In this document: piece after piece, positions 32,166 through 40,585 of the stretch
How positions within the stretch are numbered: position 1 is the first letter of the stretch
Layout: each line of letters begins with the position of its first letter
From: an uncultured Eubacterium sp.
GTDB taxonomy: Bacteria; Bacillota; Clostridia; Oscillospirales; Acutalibacteraceae
Reading direction: 5' to 3'
NCBI RefSeq assembly: GCF_934525195.1
Contig: NZ_CAKSZA010000006.1
Span: 80,596 to 144,595 of the forward strand
DNA length: 64,000 bases
Notes under the pieces: model-generated
What the model was told of the DNA's origin: nothing
The model's database searches: none
The model's input: the letters and a program-made list of their open reading frames with translations, nothing else
Translations under genes and position numbers: made by a program

Positions 32166-32691
32166 GAAAGAAACCAAAGCAAAAGAAAATAAAGAACAAA
32201 ACACTTCTGCCGAAACAGAAGAAAAGGCAGTTGATACCGAGGTTGAGGAAACAAAAGAGCCAACCGTTGAAGATCAGCTTGCGGATATGAAAAAACAGCT
32301 TGCTTATACGGCTGCTGAATATGCAAATTTCAGAGTGAGATCGGCAAAGGAAAAGGAGCAAACCTATTCCAATGCAAAAGGCAATGTAGTTGCCGAGATT
32401 TTGCCTGTTATTGATAACCTCGAAAGAGCACTTAACCAAGACGGTGAAGATTTTGAGGCACTCAAAAAGGGTGTTGAAATGACGCTTGAAGGCTTGATGT
32501 CAACTCTTTCAAAAATCGGCGTTGAAGCCTATGGCGAAAGCGGTGAGAGTTTTGACCCTAACTTCCATAATGCAGTGATGCATATTGAAGATGACGGACT
32601 TGAAGAAAATGTAATCACCGATGTTTTCCAAAAAGGATACAAAATCGGCGACCGAGTTATCAGACCGGCTATGGTAAAGACAGCCAACTGA
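32158..32691 (+). CDS. grpE: Nucleotide exchange factor GrpE
   Basis: A 177-residue GrpE. It has a charged, disordered N-terminus (about 55 residues of Lys/Glu), a long coiled coil, then the family motif I-L-P-V-I-D-N-L-E-R-A-L, and the beta wing P-N-F-H-N-A-V-M...V-F-Q-K-G-Y-K-I-G-D-R-V-I-R-P-A-M-V. It exchanges ADP for ATP on DnaK. Start at 32158 follows AGGAGGGTGG and lies within the hrcA end. Confidence 0.97.
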   Translation: MSKKETKAKENKEQNTSAETEEKAVDTEVEETKEPTVEDQLADMKKQLAYTAAEYANFRVRSAKEKEQTYSNAKGNVVAEILPVIDNLERALNQDGEDFEALKKGVEMTLEGLMSTLSKIGVEAYGESGESFDPNFHNAVMHIEDDGLEENVITDVFQKGYKIGDRVIRPAMVKTAN

Positions 32692-32736
32692 TAACAAATC
32701 AAATTAGTAATTATTCAGAAAAGGAGATATTTTATT

Positions 32737-34584
32737 ATGGGAAAGATTATTGGTATTGATTTAGGTACAACAAACAGCTGTGTTGCAGTAATCGAAGGCG
32801 GCGAAGCAGTTGTAATTCCAAACGCAGAGGGCGCAAGAACAACTCCTTCTGTTGTAGCATTCACAAAGGACGGCGAAAGAATGGTAGGCGCTGTTGCAAA
32901 GCGTCAGGCTATCACAAATCCGGACAAAACAATTTCATCAATCAAAAGACATATGGGTAGTGACTACAAGGTAGACGTTGACGGCAAGGACTACACTCCA
33001 CAGGAAATTTCTTCAATCATTCTTCAAAAACTCAAGGGTGATGCAGAGGCTTATCTCGGTCAAAAAGTAACAGAGGCTGTTATCACGGTTCCTGCTTACT
33101 TCACAGACTCACAGCGTCAGGCAACAAAGGACGCAGGCAAGATTGCAGGTCTTGAAGTAAAGAGAATTATCAACGAGCCTACAGCTGCCGCTTTGGCATT
33201 CGGTATTGATAAGGAAGACGATCAAAAGGTTATGGTTTACGACCTCGGCGGCGGTACATTCGATGTATCTATCATCGAAATGGGCGACGGTGTTCAGGAA
33301 GTTCTTGCAACAGCAGGTAACAACCACCTTGGCGGTGATGACTTCGATAAGAGAATTATGGATTGGCTTATTGCCGACTTCAAGGCACAAAACGGCATTG
33401 ACCTTTCAGCAGATAAGATGGCTATGCAGCGTGTTAAGGAAGCAGCAGAAAAGGCAAAGATTGACCTTTCCGGTATGACTCAGGCTCAAATCTCACTTCC
33501 GTTCATTACAGCAGACGCAACAGGTCCAAAGCACCTTGAAGCAACTCTTACAAGAGCAAAGTTCAATGAAATGACAGCAGACCTTGTTGAAGCAACAATG
33601 GGTCCTGTTCGTCAGGCAATGAAGGATTCGGGTCTTTCAATGAACGACCTCGACAAGATTCTCCTTGTCGGCGGTTCAACTCGTATTCCTGCAGTTCAGG
33701 AAGCAATCAAGAACTTCTCAGGCAAAGAACCGTTCAAGGGCATTAACCCTGATGAATGTGTTGCTATGGGTGCCGCAATTCAGGGCGGTGTTCTCAACAA
33801 CGATGTTGACGGCTTGGTACTTCTTGATGTTACACCTCTTTCACTCGGTATCGAAACAATGGGCGGTGTAAACACAGTTATCATCGAGCGTAACACAACA
33901 ATTCCTACAAAGAAATCACAGATTTTCTCAACAGCCGCAGATAACCAAACTTCAGTAGAAGTTCATGTTCTTCAGGGCGAAAGAGAATTTGCAAAGGATA
34001 ACAAGACTCTCGGTATGTTCCACCTTGACGGTATTATGCCGGCTCGCCGTGGTGTTCCGCAGATTGAAGTTACATTCGATATTGATGAAAACGGTATCGT
34101 TCATGTAAGCGCAAAGGATCTCGGCACAGGCAAGGAGCAGAATATCTCAATCACAGCTTCTTCAAATATGTCTAAGGACGATATTGACAAGGCTGTAAGA
34201 GAAGCAGAGCAATTTGCAGAAGAAGATAAGAAGAAGAGAGAAGCTGTTGATATCCGCAACAACGCAGACCAAATGGTATATCAAACAGAAAAGATGCTTT
34301 CGGAAGATGCAGACAAGTTCTCTGCAGATGACAAGAGCGCTCTTGAAGCAAAACTCAACGACCTCAAGGAAGCATTGAAAGGCGACGACACAGACGCTAT
34401 CAAGGCAAAGCAAGAAGATCTCACAAACAAGTTCTATGAGGTTTCTCAAAAGGTATATGAAGCAGCACAGGCAGCACAAAATGCACAGGCAGGTGCTCAA
34501 CAGCAGGCAGACCCTAATGCAGGACAGCAGGGCGGCAACGCAGGCTATACAGATGCTGATTATACAGAGGTTGACGACAACTAA
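32737..34584 (+). CDS. dnaK: Molecular chaperone DnaK (Hsp70)
   Basis: A 615-residue Hsp70. It shows G-I-D-L-G-T-T-N-S-C at the start, V-Y-D-L-G-G-G-T-F-D-V-S at about 168, the linker V-L-L-D-V-T-P-L-S-L-G-I and a C-terminal lid with a flexible Gln/Ala/Asn-rich tail ending D-Y-T-E-V-D-D-N. It binds unfolded peptides under ATP control with DnaJ and GrpE. Strongly biased codons show high expression. It lies 45 bp after grpE with an AAGGAGAT site. Confidence 0.99.
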   Translation: MGKIIGIDLGTTNSCVAVIEGGEAVVIPNAEGARTTPSVVAFTKDGERMVGAVAKRQAITNPDKTISSIKRHMGSDYKVDVDGKDYTPQEISSIILQKLKGDAEAYLGQKVTEAVITVPAYFTDSQRQATKDAGKIAGLEVKRIINEPTAAALAFGIDKEDDQKVMVYDLGGGTFDVSIIEMGDGVQEVLATAGNNHLGGDDFDKRIMDWLIADFKAQNGIDLSADKMAMQRVKEAAEKAKIDLSGMTQAQISLPFITADATGPKHLEATLTRAKFNEMTADLVEATMGPVRQAMKDSGLSMNDLDKILLVGGSTRIPAVQEAIKNFSGKEPFKGINPDECVAMGAAIQGGVLNNDVDGLVLLDVTPLSLGIETMGGVNTVIIERNTTIPTKKSQIFSTAADNQTSVEVHVLQGEREFAKDNKTLGMFHLDGIMPARRGVPQIEVTFDIDENGIVHVSAKDLGTGKEQNISITASSNMSKDDIDKAVREAEQFAEEDKKKREAVDIRNNADQMVYQTEKMLSEDADKFSADDKSALEAKLNDLKEALKGDDTDAIKAKQEDLTNKFYEVSQKVYEAAQAAQNAQAGAQQQADPNAGQQGGNAGYTDADYTEVDDN

Positions 34585-34598
34585 TAAAAATCAATAAG

Positions 34599-34629
34599 CA
34601 GAACGGGGTGGCTTCGGTCACCCATTCTG
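34599..34629 (+). ncRNA. UUCG-capped hairpin in the dnaK-dnaJ intergenic mRNA
   Basis: CAGAACGGGGTGGC and GTCACCCATTCTG pair (one bulge, one mismatch) around a C(UUCG)G tetraloop. No T-run follows, so it is not a terminator; it may protect the dnaK message or limit read-through to dnaJ. A TATAAT-like string follows it at 34633-34638. Confidence 0.6.
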
Positions 34630-34655
34630 TGATATAATAGGAGGGCAATCAATTT

Positions 34656-35813
34656 ATGCCTGAACAAAAAAGAGATTACTATGAGGTGCTCGGTGTACAA
34701 AAGGGCGCAACAAATGACGAAATCAAAAAAGCGTTTCGTCAGGCTGCAAAAAAATATCATCCCGATTTGAACAAGGACGACCCATCGGCAGCTGAAAAAT
34801 TCAAGGAATGTAACGAGGCTTACTCTGTTTTGTCCGATGCAGATAAAAGAGCAAAGTACGACCAATTCGGCTTTGCCGGTGTTGACCCTAATTATGCGGC
34901 AAGCCAAGGCGGATACGGTGGCGGAGCAGGTGGCTTCGGCTTCGACGGTGATATAGACCTCGGCGATATTTTCAGCAGCTTCTTCGGAGGCGGCGGAGGC
35001 TTCGGCGGATTTGGCGGAGGCAGAAATCCAAATGCTCCGCAACGAGGCAGAGATATTCAAACAACCGTTACCATTTCTTTTGAGGAAGCCGCAAAAGGTT
35101 GCAAGAAAACCGTTGAAGTGTCAAAGGTTGAGGATTGCTCAAAGTGTCACGGCACAGGCTGTGCAGAGGGCACAAGTCCAAAAACCTGTACACAGTGCGG
35201 CGGCAGCGGTCATATTACCGTTCAGCAAGGCTCGGGATTTTTCCAAGTCAGCTCAACAAGACCTTGTCCAACCTGTAACGGTACGGGTAAAATTATCGAC
35301 AAGCCTTGCACCAAGTGTGCGGGCAGAGGTAAGGTTCGCAGAAAGACAAAGGTTGACATCAACATTCCTGCCGGCATTGACAACAATCAGGTTGTTACTG
35401 CAAGAGGTTTGGGCGATGTCGGCATAAACGGCGGACCTGCGGGCGACCTTAGAGTCGGCGTTATCGTTGAGGATCACAAGGACTTTATCCGTGACGGCTA
35501 CGATATTCATTACGAAAAGCATATCAGCATTGTCGAGGCTTGCCTCGGCGTTAAGGTTCGTATTCCAACCCTTGACGGCGATGTTGAATATTCCGTTCCG
35601 TCGGGAACACAGCCAAACGAAGTGTTCAGACTCAAGGGCAAAGGTATTCAGCGACTTAACAGCGTTGCAAAGGGCGACCTTTATGTTCATATCGTTGTTG
35701 ATATTCCAAAGTCACTCACCGAGGAACAAAAGAAGTTACTTAAAGAATTTGACAAGTCCTATGTTGCCAATAAGGGCAAAGAAGGATTTTTTGACAAATT
35801 CAAAAAGAAATAA
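34656..35813 (+). CDS. dnaJ: Chaperone protein DnaJ
   Basis: A 385-residue type I DnaJ. It has a J domain with H-P-D (K-Y-H-P-D-L-N, about residue 34) and a Gly/Phe-rich linker (about 80-128). The zinc domain carries the four repeats C-S-K-C-H-G-T-G, C-T-Q-C-G-G-S-G, C-P-T-C-N-G-T-G and C-T-K-C-A-G-R-G. C-terminal substrate-binding domains complete it. It stimulates DnaK's ATPase and delivers substrates. Last gene of the CIRCE-controlled operon. Confidence 0.98.
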   Translation: MPEQKRDYYEVLGVQKGATNDEIKKAFRQAAKKYHPDLNKDDPSAAEKFKECNEAYSVLSDADKRAKYDQFGFAGVDPNYAASQGGYGGGAGGFGFDGDIDLGDIFSSFFGGGGGFGGFGGGRNPNAPQRGRDIQTTVTISFEEAAKGCKKTVEVSKVEDCSKCHGTGCAEGTSPKTCTQCGGSGHITVQQGSGFFQVSSTRPCPTCNGTGKIIDKPCTKCAGRGKVRRKTKVDINIPAGIDNNQVVTARGLGDVGINGGPAGDLRVGVIVEDHKDFIRDGYDIHYEKHISIVEACLGVKVRIPTLDGDVEYSVPSGTQPNEVFRLKGKGIQRLNSVAKGDLYVHIVVDIPKSLTEEQKKLLKEFDKSYVANKGKEGFFDKFKKK

Positions 35814-35827
35814 TATTTTAAAATTAA

Positions 35828-35862
35828 AAGACAGAACCGATTTCGGCTCTGTCTTATTTTTT
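35828..35862. terminator. Bidirectional terminator after dnaJ
   Basis: AAGACAGA-ACCGA pairs with TCGG-CTCTGTCTT, followed by ATTTTTTTATAAA. It ends the heat-shock operon and perhaps the converging hypothetical gene. Confidence 0.85.
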
Positions 35863-36354
35863 TATAAAATCAGTGATTTTTGAGATTTTTATATGCTTCT
35901 TTGCATCGGATATGTTGCGGTAAACGGTTAAATCTCCGCTTGGAATTTGATTGCTTAGTTGCTTTTTGAAGTTGCCGTTATTGATTGAATTTACAAATTC
36001 CATAAGCGTGCATTGCAGGTCGTAAGCTGTTAAAGATTCGGTATTGATATAGCATATATGTTTGTTTGATTTTGTATCGGGGAAGTCATTTATAACAGCG
36101 TAAACACCGCTTTCGTCCGAAGCAAAAATGTTTATGTAAGGTATGGCATAAATTTCCGTTGAACAGTCCCGTTCATCAAGAAAAAAGTTTATGCCGTATT
36201 TTTCTTTTGCTGTGTTAATAAAATTTGAATCATCCTCGTCAACAATCGGAATTGTGATTTTTCCGCAAGTTATAAATTCGTCATTCTTTGAATTGATGAA
36301 ATGAGCGGAGCAATCATCAAAAAATATTTCGCTTGTATCAATGTAGTAAATCAT
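35854..36354 (-). CDS. Hypothetical protein next to the lysis cassette
   Basis: A 166-residue soluble protein that I do not recognise. It is rich in Asp, Ile and Asn with no membrane segment (starts M-I-Y-Y-I-D-T-S-E-I). The ATG at 36354 is taken because AAGGGTG lies 8 nt before it; the longer frame starts in AT-rich non-coding sequence. It is divergent from the holin/endolysin genes and convergent to dnaJ. Its base composition is more AT-rich than the heat-shock genes, which could mean later arrival. Confidence 0.65.
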   Translation of the reverse strand: MIYYIDTSEIFFDDCSAHFINSKNDEFITCGKITIPIVDEDDSNFINTAKEKYGINFFLDERDCSTEIYAIPYINIFASDESGVYAVINDFPDTKSNKHICYINTESLTAYDLQCTLMEFVNSINNGNFKKQLSNQIPSGDLTVYRNISDAKKHIKISKITDFIKK

Positions 36355-36583
36355 AGGTTTGACACCCTTGTTTTGTTGTAATCTAATTATAAACTTTATT
36401 GAAATGAAAAGCAAGTTTAAAAATTTTTTGCCGTTTTGGATGTTTTTATGCTTTTGTTGTTGCATATAGCGAATATCAGATGTCCGCAAAATAACACGCT
36501 TGGTTGCAGGGGCATATTATGTAATGTAATATAGAAGCTGTCCCCGAGGGTGCTGTGCACCTTTATTTGAAAGGAGCGAAAGC

Positions 36584-36886
36584 GTGAACAGCTTGGCGCA
36601 AATTATCATAACCGTCGGTGCGGTGGTGACGGCTTGCTTAACTGTTTTCGGTGTGTGCAAATCGCTTGCAGGATATATTTATTCGCTGAAAAATAATTCT
36701 CGAATGCAGTCGGAGCGAAACACCGCACAGGATAAGGCTATTGCAAGGCTAAAGGAAGAAAACAAGCTTATTTGCTACGGACTTTCCGCCGCACTTGACG
36801 GTTTGGAACAGCTCGGCGCAAACCACTCTGTGCCGATTGCAAAAAACAAATTGCAAAAATATTTAAATCAACAGGCACATAAGTAA
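36584..36886 (+). CDS. Phage lysis accessory protein (XhlA-like)
   Basis: A 100-residue protein starting with GTG after AAAGGAGCG. One N-terminal membrane helix (about residues 5-30) is followed by a charged coiled coil (S-E-R-N-T-A-Q-D-K-A-I-A-R-L-K-E-E-N) and a short tail. Such proteins lie upstream of holin and lysin in PBSX-like phages (XhlA type) and help control lysis timing. It is first of the three-gene lysis cassette, which stands isolated from any other phage gene here. Confidence 0.65.
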   Translation: MNSLAQIIITVGAVVTACLTVFGVCKSLAGYIYSLKNNSRMQSERNTAQDKAIARLKEENKLICYGLSAALDGLEQLGANHSVPIAKNKLQKYLNQQAHK

Positions 36887-36932
36887 TTTATGAGCCGTGA
36901 CAACTTGAATTTTATTTTAAAGGAGGACAAAT

Positions 36933-37139
36933 ATGACTTGTACAAAGACAACATTAAAACGAGCAGGGCGAACTTTTATCCAGTCTGCACTTGCTTATAT
37001 CACGGTCAATGTGGTGTATATCAATTTTACCGATGACAAGGTGAGCGTAAAGTCTGCGATAACAGGCTTACTCATTGCGGCGGTGTCCGCAGGGATTTCC
37101 GCTGTGATGAACCTTGAAAAGAAAGAGGGCGAATGTTGA
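36933..37139 (+). CDS. Phage holin
   Basis: A 68-residue protein typical of small clostridial phage holins. A basic N-terminus (K-T-T-L-K-R-A-G-R-T-F) is followed by one hydrophobic helix (about 14-32), a short charged turn and a second helix (about 40-60, A-I-T-G-L-L-I-A-A-V-S-A-G-I-S-A), then a charged tail. Holins open the membrane for the endolysin. A strong AAAGGAGGAC site precedes it, and its stop TGA overlaps the endolysin start region. Confidence 0.8.
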   Translation: MTCTKTTLKRAGRTFIQSALAYITVNVVYINFTDDKVSVKSAITGLLIAAVSAGISAVMNLEKKEGEC

Positions 37140-37756
37140 TGACCTTTGAAAAATGGGTGAGCCAAAATCTCGGCAAAAGCATTGATTATGACGGTGTTTA
37201 CGGAGTTCAGTGCGTTGACCTTGCAAAGCATTATATCAAGAATGTTCTTGGGGTGAAGCCTGAAAGCATCGGTAATGCTATCGAATATTACAACAAACGC
37301 AAAACGAGTGAATATCTCACTAAGAATTTTAAATGGATTGACAACACGGCGGAGTTTGTTCCGAAAAAGGGTGACCTTTGCGTGTTCACTTCAAAAAGCG
37401 GAAATGGGCATATTTCCGTTGCAACTGGCGAGGGAACTACCTCGTATTTTTATTCTTATGACCAAAATTATCCAAAATCAAAGCACGAGCCAATGACCCT
37501 TGTTAAGCATAACTATACTTCGTTTTTGGGCGTTCTTCGACCTAAAAAGAAGAAAAAAACGGTAAAATGCTTCAAGACCTATAAGGGTGATAGCCTGAGC
37601 ATAGTTGATGCTTTAGAGGCTGTTGGCGCAAAAAGCGATTTTGCTTATCGCAAAAAGATTGCCGCAAAGAATAAAATCAAAGATTATAAGGGCACGCCCG
37701 AACAAAATGAAAAAATGCTTGCGTTACTCAAAAAAGGTAAGCTTGTAAAACCGTAA
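37139..37756 (+). CDS. CHAP-domain endolysin with C-terminal wall-binding domain
   Basis: A 205-residue lysin. Residues 1-130 form a CHAP amidase/endopeptidase: the catalytic Cys in G-V-Q-C-V-D-L-A-K, the His in G-N-G-H-I-S-V-A-T-G-E-G, and Y-D-Q-N-Y. The C-terminal ~60 residues (Y-K-G-D-S-L-S-I-V-D-A-L, then Y-R-K-K-I-A-A-K-N-K-I, ending L-L-K-K-G-K-L-V-K-P) match a repeat-like wall-binding module seen in clostridial lysins. ATG 37139 is preferred to 37133 from the GAGGG site. All catalytic residues are present, so it should be active. Confidence 0.85.
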   Translation: MTFEKWVSQNLGKSIDYDGVYGVQCVDLAKHYIKNVLGVKPESIGNAIEYYNKRKTSEYLTKNFKWIDNTAEFVPKKGDLCVFTSKSGNGHISVATGEGTTSYFYSYDQNYPKSKHEPMTLVKHNYTSFLGVLRPKKKKKTVKCFKTYKGDSLSIVDALEAVGAKSDFAYRKKIAAKNKIKDYKGTPEQNEKMLALLKKGKLVKP

Positions 37757-37760
37757 AAAT

Positions 37761-37794
37761 AACCCCACCAATTTGAGTTGGTGGGGTTTTGTTT
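37761..37794. terminator. Terminator after the lysis cassette
   Basis: AACCCCACCAA pairs with TTGGTGGGGTT across TTTGAG, with a T-run on the plus strand. It probably also ends the converging PqqD-like transcript. Confidence 0.9.
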
Positions 37795-38059
37795 ATTCCT
37801 CTATGAGGTTGTTTTCTCGGAGCAGATTGATGAATTTCTCAACATCGGCTTTTGCTTTGCTTTCGTCAACATCATATTCCAAGGTGACCTTTTTTACCAC
37901 TTCGTCAACGGTGGTGTCTTTGAGCAATGCATTCCAAAAAAACGTTCCGCTTTCGTTGAGGGTAATCATTCCGTTGAAAACTCTTTCTGCGTTGCCGACA
38001 GGAACAACAATGTCAGATCCGGCGATGTTTCGCACGGTGAAGCCTTTTTTAATTCTCAT
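37793..38059 (-). CDS. PqqD-family protein (RRE-like fold)
   Basis: An 88-residue PqqD-like protein: V-R-N-I-A-G-S-D-I-V-V-P-V-G, then L-N-E-S-G-T-F-F-W-N-A-L, and the final V-E-K-F-I-N-L-L-R-E-N-N-L-I-E. In RiPP pathways this fold binds leader peptides; in gut Firmicutes many orphan copies exist without a known peptide. No radical SAM enzyme or precursor gene is visible next to it. Its ATG overlaps the stop of the upstream FakA-C-like gene, so the two proteins are made together. Confidence 0.85.
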   Translation of the reverse strand: MRIKKGFTVRNIAGSDIVVPVGNAERVFNGMITLNESGTFFWNALLKDTTVDEVVKKVTLEYDVDESKAKADVEKFINLLRENNLIEE

Positions 38060-38310
38060 TAGCCTTTTAGCCCTCTTTCTTGTCTGTCCATATCTTCAAT
38101 GACAATATCGTAAATTTCGCCGAGACTTCTGCAATATTCCAAAACTTTCCACGGTTCGTTGGTGTGGTAGTGGATTTTGATTAAATCCTCGTCACCGACT
38201 GCGATGAGGCAGTCGCCCTTGAAGTGCTCCACAAAGTAATCGTTGATTGCATCCTCGTCAAGGTCTGTGCCCTCGATGAGAAGTTGTGTGTCGTATCTGT
38301 ATTCAAGCAT
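38059..38310 (-). CDS. Stand-alone FakA/YloV C-terminal-like domain protein
   Basis: An 83-residue protein resembling one domain of the FakA/YloV (DAK-related fatty acid kinase) proteins: Y-R-Y-D-T-Q-L-L-I-E-G, then G-D-C-L-I-A-V-G-D-E-D-L-I-K-I-H-Y-H-T-N-E-P, and I-E-D-M-D-R-Q. Full FakA is about 550 residues; here only this part exists and the kinase domain is absent. It may bind a fatty-acid-binding protein or a ligand. Strong AAAGGAGAT site; coupled to the PqqD-like gene. Confidence 0.75.
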   Translation of the reverse strand: MLEYRYDTQLLIEGTDLDEDAINDYFVEHFKGDCLIAVGDEDLIKIHYHTNEPWKVLEYCRSLGEIYDIVIEDMDRQERGLKG

Positions 38311-38327
38311 TGTAAAATCTCCTTTGG

Positions 38328-39596
38328 TTAAATCTTGTTGAGTGCTTGCTCGATGTCTGCGATAATATCCTCTGCAGCTTCAATACCGCAAGAAAATCTT
38401 ACCAAGTCAGGTGTTACACCGCATTCTGCGAGTTGTTCGTCTGTCAACTGACGGTGAGTTGTTGATGCAGGGTGCAGGCAACATGTTCTTGCGTCTGCAA
38501 CATGGGTAACAACGGCTGCCAATTCAAGGCTGTCCATAAATGTTGTTGCCGCATCTCTGCCGCCCTTAACGCCGAATGAAACAACACCGCAAGTGCCGTT
38601 TGGCATATATTTTTGAGCAAGTGCGTATTGGCTGTCGTTTGGAAGCATTGCGCATTTAACCCATTCAATTTTTGGATGATTTTCAAGATACTTTGCAACC
38701 TTTTTTGCGTTCTCGCAATGTCTTTGAACTCTTAAATGCAATGATTCAAGACCGACATTCAAAAGGAATGCTTCGTTTGGTGATTGAACAGAACCCAAAT
38801 CTCTCATAAGCTGAACGGTTGCCTTTGTGATGTATGCGCCTTTGCCGAATGTGTCGGTGTAAACAACGCCGTGGTAGCTGTCGTCGGGAGTTGTGAGTCC
38901 CGGATATTTGTCGTTTTGAGTCCAGTCAAAATTACCGCTGTCAACGATTGCACCGCCGATTGTTGATGCATGACCTTCCATATATTTTGTTGTTGAATGT
39001 GTAACAATATCAACGCCGAAATCAAACACACGGCAGTTGATAGGGGTTGCAAATGTGTTGTCAACGATGAGCGGAATTCCGTTCTTGTGAGCAACCTTTG
39101 CAAATGTTTCGATGTCCAAAATATCAAGGCTTGGGTTAGAAATTGTTTCGCCGAAAATTGCCTTTGTGTTCGGCTTAATGGCAGCTTGGATTTCTTCCTC
39201 TGTTGCGGTTGGTGAAACGAATGTGAAATCAATTCCGAGTTTTCTCATTGTGACATTGAAAAGATTGAATGTTCCGCCGTAGATTGCAGATGATGACACA
39301 ATGTGGTCGCCTGCCTGTGCAATGTTGAACACCGCATAGAAGTTTGCCGCCTGACCCGAGCCTGTGAGCATTCCTGCCACTCCGCCCTCAAGAGCCGCAA
39401 TCTTTGATGCAACATTGTCGCAGGTCGGATTTTGAAGTCGTGAATAAAAATATCCGCTCTTTTTCAAATCAAACAAGTCGCCCATCTCGGCACTGCTGTC
39501 ATATTTGAATGTTGTTGATTGAACAATCGGTATAACTCGTGGTTCACCGTTTTTTGGTTTGTATGTGCCTTGCACACAAATGGTATCAAGCTTCAT
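38328..39596 (-). CDS. metY: O-acetylhomoserine sulfhydrylase (MetY type)
   Basis: A 422-residue Cys/Met-metabolism PLP enzyme. The cofactor Lys is in T-H-S-T-T-K-Y-M-E-G-H (about residue 205); L-T-G-S-G-Q-A-A-N at about 86 and V-D-N-T-F-A-T-P are typical of the group. MetY adds sulfide to O-acetylhomoserine to make homocysteine. The opening L-D-T-I-C-V-Q-G-T-Y is usual. It follows coaX by 26 nt and precedes the FakA-C-like gene, so coaX-metY-83aa-pqqD-like is likely one transcript. Confidence 0.92.
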   Translation of the reverse strand: MKLDTICVQGTYKPKNGEPRVIPIVQSTTFKYDSSAEMGDLFDLKKSGYFYSRLQNPTCDNVASKIAALEGGVAGMLTGSGQAANFYAVFNIAQAGDHIVSSSAIYGGTFNLFNVTMRKLGIDFTFVSPTATEEEIQAAIKPNTKAIFGETISNPSLDILDIETFAKVAHKNGIPLIVDNTFATPINCRVFDFGVDIVTHSTTKYMEGHASTIGGAIVDSGNFDWTQNDKYPGLTTPDDSYHGVVYTDTFGKGAYITKATVQLMRDLGSVQSPNEAFLLNVGLESLHLRVQRHCENAKKVAKYLENHPKIEWVKCAMLPNDSQYALAQKYMPNGTCGVVSFGVKGGRDAATTFMDSLELAAVVTHVADARTCCLHPASTTHRQLTDEQLAECGVTPDLVRFSCGIEAAEDIIADIEQALNKI

Positions 39597-39622
39597 TTTA
39601 ATTGTCCTCTCTAAAAATGAAA

Positions 39623-40381
39623 TTATTTATTTTTGTTATATATAATTCGCAGTCCGTCAATCAAAAGATTTTCATCAATTATCATATCGTGACTGCAATT
39701 TTTTGCTATTGATTTGCCAAGACCGCCTGTGACAACAATCGTTGCCTTTTCGCCGAGTTCTTGCTCAAATTTGTCAATGAGTCCGTCAATCATACACGCT
39801 GTGCCGATGACGCATCCCGATTGCATACTCTCGATTGAATTTGTGCCGATGATTTTTTTCGGCGCTGTTATGTCAATCTGCGGAAGCAAAGCCGCACCTG
39901 CCGATAAGGCGTTTATAGAAGTCTTTACTCCTGTTGTGATTGTTCCGCCCAAGAAGTTGCCGTCTTTGTCGAGCACCGAGCCTGTGGTTGCAGTGCCTAA
40001 ATCAAAGATAATGGTTGGCTGCGGATATTTTTCTTTTGCCGCAACCGCACCTACAACAAGGTCTGCACCGAGCTGTGCCGGGTCGTCAATTTTTATTGAA
40101 AGTCCTGTTTTTATGCCGGGACCGACAACTATTGCGTTCACCTTGCAAACGGTGTAAATTGCTTTTTTCAGCGTGGTGACAAGTGCAGGAACAACCGAAG
40201 AAATGATTGCTCCGTCAATTTGTATGTTGTCGTGCAAATTCAAAAAAGAATATATCTTCATTGCACATTCGTCTTCTGTTTCGTATATATTGGTGGAAAC
40301 TCTGCCTGAACTGACAAGTTCCTCGCCGTCAATAACTCCGAGCACGATGTTGGTATTGCCCACATCAACTGCAAGTAACAT
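39623..40381 (-). CDS. coaX: Type III pantothenate kinase
   Basis: A 252-residue CoaX starting M-L-L-A-V-D-V-G-N-T-N-I-V-L-G-V, the ASKHA phosphate-binding motif, with G-A-D-L-V-V-G-A at about 105 and F-D-L-G-T-A-T-T and G-G-L-G-K-S later. It phosphorylates pantothenate in the first step of CoA synthesis. ATG 40381 is preferred to the ATG at 40387, which lies against the GAGGT site. First gene of a short minus-strand operon. Confidence 0.95.
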   Translation of the reverse strand: MLLAVDVGNTNIVLGVIDGEELVSSGRVSTNIYETEDECAMKIYSFLNLHDNIQIDGAIISSVVPALVTTLKKAIYTVCKVNAIVVGPGIKTGLSIKIDDPAQLGADLVVGAVAAKEKYPQPTIIFDLGTATTGSVLDKDGNFLGGTITTGVKTSINALSAGAALLPQIDITAPKKIIGTNSIESMQSGCVIGTACMIDGLIDKFEQELGEKATIVVTGGLGKSIAKNCSHDMIIDENLLIDGLRIIYNKNK

Positions 40382-40465
40382 AGTCATTACCTCACTTTAG
40401 TTTGTATCTAATATATATTATCATATATGCTACGCTTTGTAAAATAAAAAATTTTAAATTTTCTA

Positions 40466-40493
40466 TTGACAAATGAAAAATTTATGCTATAAT
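40466..40493 (+). promoter_or_regulatory. Promoter of tRNA-Val
   Basis: TTGACA (40466) and TATAAT (40488), spacer 16 bp, 16 bp before the tRNA. Confidence 0.85.
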
Positions 40494-40509
40494 AAATGAC
40501 GTTGACCAC

Positions 40510-40585
40510 GGAAGCATAGCTCAGCTGGGAGAGCATCTGCCTTACAAGCAGAGGGTCACAGGTTCGAGCCCTGTTGTTTCCACCA
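40510..40585 (+). tRNA. tRNA-Val (anticodon UAC)
   Basis: A full cloverleaf of 76 nt with encoded CCA. The acceptor pairs GGAAGCA with TGTTTCC; the anticodon stem TCTGC/GCAGA carries loop CTTACAA, giving UAC, which reads GUA (and other GUN) Val codons. The T-arm has GGTTCGAGCC. It is followed by a strong terminator and so is a single-gene unit. Confidence 0.97.

Noticed and set aside
37793..39596. A complete RiPP biosynthesis cluster around the PqqD-like gene
   Set aside because: No precursor peptide, radical SAM maturase, protease or exporter is seen nearby; metY and coaX are ordinary metabolism genes.
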